In this document: positions 57,396 through 64,000 of the stretch, in pieces | How positions within the stretch are numbered: the first letter of the stretch is position 1 | Layout: each line of letters begins with the position of its first letter | NCBI RefSeq assembly: GCF_014197615.1 | Contig: NZ_JACIFY010000009.1 | Coordinates: 176,514 to 240,513, forward strand | Source: Rhizobium esperanzae | GTDB taxonomy: Bacteria; Pseudomonadota; Alphaproteobacteria; Rhizobiales; Rhizobiaceae | Length of the DNA: 64,000 bases | Direction of reading: 5' to 3' | The notes under the pieces: model-generated | Seen by the model: only the letters and a program-made list of their open reading frames with translations | Told to the model about the DNA's origin: nothing | Databases searched by the model: none | Translations under genes and position numbers: made by a program

Positions 57396-57710
57396 ATGCC
57401 GAGAGGTGACAAGTCCGACTATACCGACAAGCAGAAACGCAAGGCCGAACACATCGAAGAGGGCTACGAAGATCGCGGCGTCTCCGAGAAGGAAGCCGAA
57501 CGGCGCGCCTGGGCGACCGTCAACAAGGAAAGTGGCGGCGGCAACAAATCCGGTTCCGGCCGCGGCAAGAAGGATACGCATGAATCCTCCGAAAAGGGTG
57601 GCCGCGCCGGCGGCGCAGCATCCGCCGCACGCTCGAAAGCCGAACGCTCCGCCTCGGCGAAGAAGGCAGCGGCGACGCGCAAACGCAACGAACACCACAG
57701 CCACCACTAA
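57396..57710 (+). CDS. Small basic protein of the plasmid-stabilization-like family
   Basis: A 104-residue protein. The N-terminal third has Y-T-D-K-Q-K-R-K-A-E-H-I-E-E-G-Y and G-V-S-E-K-E-A-E-R-R-A-W-A-T-V-N-K, often annotated plasmid stabilization protein and resembling the ChaB-associated helical motif. The rest is Gly/Ser/Lys/Ala-rich and ends in histidines. GAGGAGG before ATG 57396 sets the start. The annotated name is historical; the actual role is unknown. Confidence 0.72.
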   Translation: MPRGDKSDYTDKQKRKAEHIEEGYEDRGVSEKEAERRAWATVNKESGGGNKSGSGRGKKDTHESSEKGGRAGGAASAARSKAERSASAKKAAATRKRNEHHSHH

Positions 57711-57768
57711 CCAGTAAGCCGAGGCCGGTGGTCTGCCGCCGCCGGCATCCGGCAAAGGGATATCAGTC

Positions 57769-58059
57769 ATGGCCAAATCGAAGAAGAAATGGTCGCAGGA
57801 CGTCACCGAACACAGCGACGCGATGGACCTGAAGAAAGGTGCGTTCAAATCGGACGATCCGAAGAAGATTGCCCGCTCCGTCAAGCACTCCGCCGAGGAA
57901 AGCGATCGACGCAAGTCGAGCCCCTTCCGCGCGGCCATGTCGATGCTGACCTTCTACATCAACCGCGCCGGCGACCAGCTGACGAAAAAGCGGCGCGGCA
58001 CCCTTGAAAAAGCCAAGGACGAACTGCGAAAAGACTTCGGTCGTCAACCGAAGGGTTAA
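57769..58059 (+). CDS. DUF3175-domain protein
   Basis: A 96-residue basic protein matching DUF3175 over most of its length: W-S-Q-D-V-T-E-H-S-D-A-M-D-L, D-D-P-K-K-I-A-R-S-V-K-H-S-A-E-E-S, and A-M-S-M-L-T-F-Y-I-N-R-A-G. No membrane segment. It lies 58 bp after the basic protein gene and 6 bp before the glutathione transferase gene, suggesting one transcript. Confidence 0.8.
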   Translation: MAKSKKKWSQDVTEHSDAMDLKKGAFKSDDPKKIARSVKHSAEESDRRKSSPFRAAMSMLTFYINRAGDQLTKKRRGTLEKAKDELRKDFGRQPKG

Positions 58060-58065
58060 GCGGAT

Positions 58066-58791
58066 ATGCCATACGAGCTTTATTATTGGGACGGCATCCA
58101 GGGTCGTGGCGAGTTCGTGCGGTTGGCGCTGGAGGAAGCCGGCGCCGACTATATCGACATCACCCGTGAACCCGGGCGCGGCACCGGCGCCATGTTCAAG
58201 ATCATGGAAAGCGAAAGCGAACCGCACATTCCCTTCGCCCCGCCCTTCCTCAAGGATGGCGACCTCATCATCCCGCATGTCGCCAACATCCTGTTTTATC
58301 TCGGCCCGAAGCTCGGCCTTGCACCTGATAATGAAGGCCTTCGCCATGTCGCCAACGGCCTGCAGCTGACCATCACCGATTTCGTCGCCGAGGTGCACGA
58401 CACCCATCACCCGATCGATGTGGCGCTCTATTACGAAGACCAGAAACAGGAAGCCAAAGCCCGCTCGGCTGCCTTCATCCGCGAACGCATTCCGAAATTC
58501 CTCGGCTATTTCGAGCGTATGCTGCGGCAGAACCCGAACGGCCCCGACCACATGGTCGGCAACGCGCTCACCTATGTCGATCTGTCGATCTTCCAGGTGA
58601 TGGAGGGCCTGAGCTACGCCTTTCCGAAAGCCACGGCCAGCCGCAAGGCGGAATACCCCGCTCTGCTCGCATTGCGCGACAAGGTGGCGGAGCGCCCGAA
58701 CATCGCCCACTATCTCGCCTCCCCTCGCCGTCTTGCCTTCAACGAGGAAGGAATTTTCCGGCATTATCCCGAACTCGACGCTGAGGGCTGA
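58066..58791 (+). CDS. Glutathione S-transferase family protein
   Basis: A 241-residue protein with an N-terminal thioredoxin-like domain (Y-Y-W-D-G-I-Q-G-R-G-E-F-V-R-L-A-L-E-E-A-G) and a helical C-terminal domain with the folding motif N-A-L-T-Y-V-D-L-S. The cis-Pro region reads F-A-P-P-F-L-K-D-G-D. It probably detoxifies electrophiles. It converges on the LigD-polymerase gene with 4 bp between stops. Confidence 0.82.
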   Translation: MPYELYYWDGIQGRGEFVRLALEEAGADYIDITREPGRGTGAMFKIMESESEPHIPFAPPFLKDGDLIIPHVANILFYLGPKLGLAPDNEGLRHVANGLQLTITDFVAEVHDTHHPIDVALYYEDQKQEAKARSAAFIRERIPKFLGYFERMLRQNPNGPDHMVGNALTYVDLSIFQVMEGLSYAFPKATASRKAEYPALLALRDKVAERPNIAHYLASPRRLAFNEEGIFRHYPELDAEG

Positions 58792-58795
58792 CCGT

Positions 58796-59674
58796 TTATT
58801 CCAGCGGCACGGCCGCATCGAAGAAATCGCCCCATGGGTCCTTCGGCCGGGTCTGCAGTCGCTGCGGCACATTGGCGAGCGTGAAAGCGGCCGGACCGGT
58901 CACCTCGTTCAACTCCTGCCAACCGAGCGGCATCGAAACCGGAGCACCCGGTCGCGCCCGCGTCGAATAGGCCGCGACCGCGGTATTGCCGCGGCCGTTG
59001 CGGAGATAGTCGATATAGATGTGTCCTCCGCGTTTGGCCTTCGTCGCGGTTGAGAGATATTTGTCCGGCGCCTCCGCCGACATGCTCTCGGCAAGCGAAT
59101 GGGCGAAATCCTTCACCTTGGTCCAGCCGGCCTTCGGCGCAAGCGGCGTCACCACATGCAGCCCCTTGCCGCCCGACGTCTTGACGAAGGCGGCAAACCC
59201 GCGTGCTTCCAGCCGTGCCTTCACGTCAAATGCGGCCGCGATCACGGCATCCCAGGCCACGTCTTCGCCGGGATCGAGATCCATGGTGATCATGTCGGGT
59301 CTTTCCCAATGATCGATCGTCGTGCCCCAGGGATGGATCTCGAGCACGGCCGATTGCACCAGCGCCGCGATGCCGTTGAAATCCACGATATCAAGCAGCT
59401 TTTCGCCTTCGGCATCCTGCGGGTCTGCGACCTCCTCGATATGGGGATTCATGCCCTTCCACGCGTGTTTCTGGAAAAACCGCTGATGGCCTGTTATTCC
59501 GTCCGGCAGGCGCAGCAGCGCCAAAGGCCGGTTGACGACATAGGGCGCCATGAAGCGCCAGACCGCGGCGTAATAATCCGCGAGCGCCTGTTTGGTTACG
59601 CCCTCGTCCGGCCAATAGAGCCGGTCGGGATGGCTCAACGATACGTCTGATTTCGGCAGATTACCCGGGCTCAT
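58796..59674 (-). CDS. Stand-alone LigD-type primase-polymerase domain
   Basis: A 292-residue archaeo-eukaryotic primase (LigD_Pol/PrimPol) protein. Metal-binding D132-L-D134 lies in I-T-M-D-L-D-P-G, preceded by the conserved H-P-W-G, with S-G-G-K-G-L-H-V further on. In end-joining LigD proteins this domain fills gaps with ribonucleotides; here the ligase and nuclease domains are absent. Its start overlaps the topoisomerase IB stop as ATGA. No ku gene is in the window. Confidence 0.87.
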   Translation of the reverse strand: MSPGNLPKSDVSLSHPDRLYWPDEGVTKQALADYYAAVWRFMAPYVVNRPLALLRLPDGITGHQRFFQKHAWKGMNPHIEEVADPQDAEGEKLLDIVDFNGIAALVQSAVLEIHPWGTTIDHWERPDMITMDLDPGEDVAWDAVIAAAFDVKARLEARGFAAFVKTSGGKGLHVVTPLAPKAGWTKVKDFAHSLAESMSAEAPDKYLSTATKAKRGGHIYIDYLRNGRGNTAVAAYSTRARPGAPVSMPLGWQELNEVTGPAAFTLANVPQRLQTRPKDPWGDFFDAAVPLE

Positions 59675-60678
59675 TCCTCGATCTCGCGTGTCAGGAAATC
59701 AAGTAGCCTGTTTTCCTCGGCCCGCAAGCCCCGCAGCGGTTCGGTGCCGCTGTCGATCAGCGGATGATCGTTGCCGGCGAGCGCGATGATCGCCGGGTGG
59801 ATATAGCTGGAGCGCGAGATCGCCGGCGTGTTGTGCAAGGCCTCGGCCGCCGCCTCCGACATTTCCTTCACCGTCGGCCGGCCGCCGCTCACAATCGACT
59901 CGCGCGCCGCGCCGAATGCCGCGAGCGATCCCGCCCATGTGCGGAACGTCTTCGCCGAAATGGGAACGTCCGATATCTCGGCGAGATAGGCGTTCAGCCG
60001 GCCGGAATCGATCGGTTTCAGCACTCCGCTTTCATCCTTCCAGACGAAGAGCTGGCGGCCGGGCAGGTCGGCAATTTCCTCCAGGATCTTCTGCAGCCTC
60101 GGATGTTTGAGACTGCGCTGGACGCGCTTGCCGCCCTTGGCGCGGAATTTCAGCTCGATCTGTCCGTCGACGATCTTCAGGTGCCGCTTGAGCAGCGTCG
60201 TTGCGCCATAGGTGCCGTTCTCCCGGACATAGGCCTGGTTTCCGATGCGCAAATGCGCCTCGTCGAGCAGCGTCGTCAGAGCTGCCAACACGCCATTGAC
60301 ATCCTCCGCGCCGGTATCGAGATGGCGCAGCACGGTGCGGCGTATCTTCGGCAATGCCCGGCCGAATTCGATCAATTGGTGGAATTTTCCGGCGCTGCGG
60401 AAGGATTGCCAGTCCTTGTGGTAGCGGTATTGCTTGCGCCCGCGCGCATCATAGCCCGTCGCCTGCAGGTGGCCGTTTTCATAGAGGCAGATCCAGACAT
60501 TCTCATAGGCCGGCGGCAGGCCGAGCGCGCCGATGCGCGCCCGCTGCAATTCATCGGCCAGCGTCGTGCCGTCCGGCATCACATAGCTGAAGCCCTTGCC
60601 CTTCCTTCGCCTGCGGATGCCCGGTTCGGTATCGCTGACATAGACAAGACCAAGTTCGGTGATGGCTTCGGCATTCAT
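59671..60678 (-). CDS. DNA topoisomerase IB
   Basis: A 335-residue poxvirus-like type IB topoisomerase. The catalytic Tyr292 lies in S-R-S-S-Y-I-H-P; the active-site Arg-Lys-Arg/His set is expected around L-R-I-G-N, the loop G-G-K-R-V, and T-F-R-T-W-A. It relaxes supercoils through a 3'-phosphotyrosine intermediate. It is coupled to the LigD-polymerase gene and starts 15 bp after glgX, so the three may be co-transcribed. Confidence 0.9.
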   Translation of the reverse strand: MNAEAITELGLVYVSDTEPGIRRRRKGKGFSYVMPDGTTLADELQRARIGALGLPPAYENVWICLYENGHLQATGYDARGRKQYRYHKDWQSFRSAGKFHQLIEFGRALPKIRRTVLRHLDTGAEDVNGVLAALTTLLDEAHLRIGNQAYVRENGTYGATTLLKRHLKIVDGQIELKFRAKGGKRVQRSLKHPRLQKILEEIADLPGRQLFVWKDESGVLKPIDSGRLNAYLAEISDVPISAKTFRTWAGSLAAFGAARESIVSGGRPTVKEMSEAAAEALHNTPAISRSSYIHPAIIALAGNDHPLIDSGTEPLRGLRAEENRLLDFLTREIEE

Positions 60679-60693
60679 GCTCTGATCGACCTG

Positions 60694-62850
60694 CTATTTG
60701 CTGCGGCGGCCGAACTGGTACCAGCGGCGGCGCTGGGCCTTGGTCGCGCCCTCCGGCGGCTGGGTCTGCCCTGTCGGCGCAAAGACGGCCGCGCTCTGGG
60801 TATAGACGATGACGGGATTGTCCTGCTCATAAACCTCGAAGGCGCCGGTCTCCGCCCCTGTGTCGAGAACCCGCGACCATTGCGTCAGCCCGTTCACCTC
60901 TGGCAGGTGGACTTCGCAATCGCCGCCGGCGTTGAAGACGAGGAAGAGATCGTCCATCTTTTCGGTATCCGGCGCCTGCGCGCTTTTCGAGATGTAGACG
61001 CCGAGCACCTGCAATCCGTCGTCGTTCCAGGCACCGTCATCCATGAAGCTGCCGTCGGGCTTGTACCAGGCGATCTCGATACGCCCGTCCTCGCTGGTCT
61101 CGCCGGTCAGGAACCGCTCCTGTCTGAGGACAGGATGCGCCTTGCGGAAGGCAACGGCCTGCCGGCAGAAATCGAGGAAGGGATCGTCAAGCCCATCCCA
61201 ATTCGTCCAGCCGATTTCATTGTCCTGGCAATAGGCATTGTTGTTGCCGCCCTGGCTGTTACCGAGCTCGTCGCCGGCCAGGATCATGGGCACGCCCTGG
61301 GAGAGCATCAGCGTCGCCATCATGTTGCGCCGGCGCCGGGCGCGGGCCGCATTGATACCGGCATCGTCCGTGGCGCCCTCGACGCCCATATTGTCGGAAT
61401 GATTGTCCGAATGGCCGTCCCGGTTGTCCTCGCCGTTCGCCTCGTTGTGCTTGCCGTCGAAAGAAACCGTATCCGTCAGCGTGAAACCGTCATGGGCCGA
61501 CAGAAGATTGATCGAGGATGTCGCGCCCCGGTCCGAATGGTTGAACTGCGGCGCCGAGCCGGTGACGCGGGCGGCCACCTCCGACACCATGCCGCCGTCG
61601 CCCTTCCAGAAACGGCGCACATCGTCGCGGAACTTGTCGTTCCATTCGCGGAAGGGGTACGGGAAACCGCCGACCTGATAGCCGCCCTCGCCGATATCCC
61701 AGGGTTCGGCGATCAGCTTGACCCCGGCGAGGATCGGATCCTGGCGGATCGCCCCGAAGAACAGGCCCTGACGGTCGAACTCCAGATCCTGCCGCCCGAG
61801 CGTGCTGGCGAGATCGAAGCGGAAGCCGTCGATGTGCATGACGCCGACCCAGTAGCGGAGGCTGTCGAGCACCATGCGCATCACCATCGGGTTTGCGACA
61901 TTCAGCGTATTGCCGGTGCCCGTCGTATCGAAGGTGTGGCGGGGATCGTCGGGCGAGAGGATGTAATAGCTCGCATTGTCGAGCCCGCGGAAGGAGAGCG
62001 TCGGCCCTTTCTCGCTGCCCTCGGCCGTGTGGTTATAGACCACGTCCATGAAGACCTCGATGCCGGCGGCATGGAACTTCCGCACCATGGTCTTGATCTC
62101 GGTGATCTTGTCGCTCGACATGTAGCGCGATTGCGGCGCGAAGAAACCGAGCGTCTGGTAGCCCCAGTAATTCGTCAGGTTCTTTTCCAGAAGATAGCGG
62201 TCATCGAGGAAATATTGGATCGGCAGAAGCTCGATCGCCGAGATGCCGAGCTTGACGAGATGATCGATGATCGGATCGGAGCACATGCCGAGAAAGGTGC
62301 CGCGCAGCCGGTCTGGCACCTTCGGATGCGTCATCGTCAAGCCACGCACATGCGCCTCATAGATGACGGTGTCGGGCCAGGGGCGGCGGATCGCCTCTTC
62401 ACCCGCCCAGTCGAAGTCCGGGTCCTGCACGACCCCCTTGACCGTGAAAGGCGCGCTGTCGCGATCGTCGAAGGAAAGGTCGTCCTCGCCGATCCGATAA
62501 CCGAACAGCGCGTCGTCCCATTGCAGCGCCCCCGTCACCTGTTTGGCATAGGGATCGAGCAGAAGCTTGTTTGCGTTGAAGCGGTGGCCGGCGGTGGGGT
62601 CGTAAGGCCCATGGGCGCGATAACCGTAAACGGTGCCCGGTCCGACGCCGGCGATATAGCCCGACCAGATGTCGCCCTCGCGTTTCGGCAGCGGCAGCCT
62701 GGCGATTTCGTCTTTTCCGTCAGGTGAGAAGAGGCAGAGCTCTATCTGTTCCGCATGGGCCGAGAAGACAGCGAAATGCGTTCCGGAACCCGTATACTCC
62801 GCCCCCAGCTCCGGCTTGAGGAAGTCGAGTTCCGAAAATGAAAAGCTCAT
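60694..62850 (-). CDS. glgX: Glycogen debranching enzyme GlgX
   Basis: A 718-residue GH13 isoamylase-type enzyme. An N-terminal CBM48 domain (about 15-110) precedes the catalytic barrel, which has D-V-V-Y-N-H-T, G-F-R-F-D-L-A-S with the nucleophile Asp, the acid Glu in L-I-A-E-P-W-D, and S-A-H-D-G-F-T. It cleaves alpha-1,6 branches of glycogen. It is away from other glg genes and upstream of topoisomerase IB on the same strand. Confidence 0.93.
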   Translation of the reverse strand: MSFSFSELDFLKPELGAEYTGSGTHFAVFSAHAEQIELCLFSPDGKDEIARLPLPKREGDIWSGYIAGVGPGTVYGYRAHGPYDPTAGHRFNANKLLLDPYAKQVTGALQWDDALFGYRIGEDDLSFDDRDSAPFTVKGVVQDPDFDWAGEEAIRRPWPDTVIYEAHVRGLTMTHPKVPDRLRGTFLGMCSDPIIDHLVKLGISAIELLPIQYFLDDRYLLEKNLTNYWGYQTLGFFAPQSRYMSSDKITEIKTMVRKFHAAGIEVFMDVVYNHTAEGSEKGPTLSFRGLDNASYYILSPDDPRHTFDTTGTGNTLNVANPMVMRMVLDSLRYWVGVMHIDGFRFDLASTLGRQDLEFDRQGLFFGAIRQDPILAGVKLIAEPWDIGEGGYQVGGFPYPFREWNDKFRDDVRRFWKGDGGMVSEVAARVTGSAPQFNHSDRGATSSINLLSAHDGFTLTDTVSFDGKHNEANGEDNRDGHSDNHSDNMGVEGATDDAGINAARARRRRNMMATLMLSQGVPMILAGDELGNSQGGNNNAYCQDNEIGWTNWDGLDDPFLDFCRQAVAFRKAHPVLRQERFLTGETSEDGRIEIAWYKPDGSFMDDGAWNDDGLQVLGVYISKSAQAPDTEKMDDLFLVFNAGGDCEVHLPEVNGLTQWSRVLDTGAETGAFEVYEQDNPVIVYTQSAAVFAPTGQTQPPEGATKAQRRRWYQFGRRSK

Positions 62851-62952
62851 GATGCCCCGCTTGGTGATATGGCCAAGCGGGAAACGTTACGGCGGTTCGA
62901 AAGTTCCGTCCTCGACGGGAAAAGCCAACGATGCGGCTCGCCGGGGCAACCG

Positions 62953-63747
62953 CTACGGCATCAGCTGGCCGCCATTGACCTCGATGATCTGGCCGGTGAT
63001 GTAACCCGACAAGGTCGGCGAGGCGAGGAAGAGATAGGCGCCGACGCAATCCTCGGAGGTGCCGACGAAGCCCATCGGGATCGACTTGCGCTGCAGTTCC
63101 ATCTGCTCGTCATTGGTATAACGCTCGTGGAAGGGCGTGGCGATGACACCGGGCGCCACCGCATTGACGCGGATCCTGTCGGCGACGAATTCCTTGGCAT
63201 GGCCGCGGGTGATCGTCGAGACGAAACCTTTGGACGCCGCATAGAGGATCGCGCCGTTGCCGCCGCCATTGCGGGCGGCGATCGAGGTGGTGTTGATAAT
63301 GAAACCGCCCTGCTTCTTCAGCCAGGGATGGGCTGCGCGCGTTGCCGCCAGCACCGAGCGGGCATTGAGATCCATGACTGCGGCATAATGCGCATCGGTA
63401 TATTCCGAGGTCGGCTTGCGCCCCAGCATGCCGCCGGCATTGTTGATCAGGCCGTCGAGATGACCGAAGGTCTTCGCCGTCTCCTCGACGACCCGCTCCG
63501 TCTCCCCTTCCCTTGAGACGTCGCCCTGGATCAGATGCACGGTACCGCCGGCCGTCCGAATTTCCTCGGCCAGCGCCTCCGCCGGCTCGCGGCTGGCATT
63601 GTAATGCACGCCAACCTTGGCCCCTTGCGCTGCAAAGGCGCGGGCCAGCGCCGCCCCGATCCCTGTCGAGGCGCCGGTGATCAGCACCGCCTTGCCTGAG
63701 AGATCCGGCAGTTTGATGGATGCAAGCAATTGCGCAAGTTCTGCCAT
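62953..63747 (-). CDS. SDR-family oxidoreductase
   Basis: A 264-residue classical short-chain dehydrogenase. T-G-A-S-T-G-I-G is the cofactor motif, N-N-A-G-G follows, the catalytic Ser lies in N-T-T-S-I, and Y-x-x-x-K appears as L-Y-A-A-S-K. GGGAGG before ATG 63747 sets the start; the open frame continues upstream but has no comparable site. It probably reduces or oxidises a small alcohol or ketone. The substrate is unknown. Confidence 0.88.
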   Translation of the reverse strand: MAELAQLLASIKLPDLSGKAVLITGASTGIGAALARAFAAQGAKVGVHYNASREPAEALAEEIRTAGGTVHLIQGDVSREGETERVVEETAKTFGHLDGLINNAGGMLGRKPTSEYTDAHYAAVMDLNARSVLAATRAAHPWLKKQGGFIINTTSIAARNGGGNGAILYAASKGFVSTITRGHAKEFVADRIRVNAVAPGVIATPFHERYTNDEQMELQRKSIPMGFVGTSEDCVGAYLFLASPTLSGYITGQIIEVNGGQLMP

Positions 63748-63898
63748 GGCTAAGAAGCCTCCCGAAAACCAAGGACATAGGTGATGAAACAGACAGGGGA
63801 AGTCTATCAGCCGAAATCGGCGAAGGGCAATGCACGAAAGCGGGAGATTTGTGTCCTGGGGGATGTCGTGGCTGGCCGGTTCGGGCCCACCAAAGACC

Positions 63899-63930
63899 CC
63901 TCTCCAACCCCTCCCCACAAGGGCAGGGGA
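63899..63930. repeat. Partial rhizobial intergenic repeat
   Basis: CCTCTCCAACCCCTCCCC followed by a GGGCAGGGG arm resembles the C-rich half of RIME-like elements and makes an imperfect hairpin. The last 250 bp of the window hold no supported gene. Confidence 0.4.
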
Positions 63931-64000
63931 ATCGCATATAAGTATTGCGTCTGCTGAGCTGATGGATTCAGTAGCGGCTTTCTCTGATTTGGGGAGAGCC

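Noticed and set aside
59764..62727. A 987-residue open frame on the plus strand
   Set aside because: It lies opposite topoisomerase IB and GlgX, both with clear catalytic motifs; the long frame follows from codon bias.

Overview
The window looks like GC-rich chromosome or large-replicon DNA of a Rhizobium of the R. leguminosarum/R. etli type. Supporting signs are the rhaRSTPQUK rhamnose locus in the order known from R. leguminosarum, many solute-binding-protein ABC transporters, a RopA-type porin, ATGA-coupled operons, and several families of rhizobial intergenic palindromes. I recognised no rRNA, tRNA, CRISPR array, intact insertion sequence or integrase.

Layout. 1-7386: L-rhamnose uptake and catabolism (DeoR regulator, ABC importer, mutarotase, kinase), divergent from a gene cut by the left edge; a 19-bp inverted-repeat operator carries both promoters. 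7466-9132: a hydratase-like enzyme and an orphan siderophore-type ABC ATPase. 9140-16278 (minus): a branched-chain-type ABC importer (livKGFHM) followed by a GMC oxidoreductase and a 3-hydroxyisobutyrate dehydrogenase, facing a LysR regulator at 16453-17400. 17401-22668: cupin, glutaryl-CoA dehydrogenase, DUF4126 / flavin disulfide reductase / DedA cluster, xylitol dehydrogenase. 23265-32770: a degenerate CopC-like protein, then the complete Kdp potassium system (a 27-residue leader protein, kdpF, A, B, C, D, E) ending with a ptsN paralogue. 32932-38111: porin (minus) and the sulfate importer. 38336-46862: cell-wall hydrolase, peptidase T, and a minus-strand operon of GntR regulator, PLP lyase and sugar-type ABC importer.

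46.9-53.1 kb is an accessory patch, visibly richer in A/T. It holds a secreted PDZ protein with a very acidic tail, broken pieces of a LysR regulator, an RHS-like protein, a coiled-coil protein and an alpha/beta hydrolase, two convergent unknown genes, a cluster of hairpins, and a two-gene cassette: a small HTH protein coupled to a 423-residue protein with a PLD-nuclease-like motif. This cassette is the best candidate here for an undescribed, possibly defence-type, system.

53156-63747 returns to core-like DNA: an EEP-family phosphodiesterase and cardiolipin synthase, a UdgX-type uracil-DNA glycosylase, small stress-type proteins (DUF2934, a basic protein, DUF3175), a glutathione transferase, a stand-alone LigD polymerase domain coupled to topoisomerase IB, glycogen debranching enzyme GlgX, and an SDR dehydrogenase. 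DNA-repair functions are unusually dense between 55.7 and 60.7 kb.
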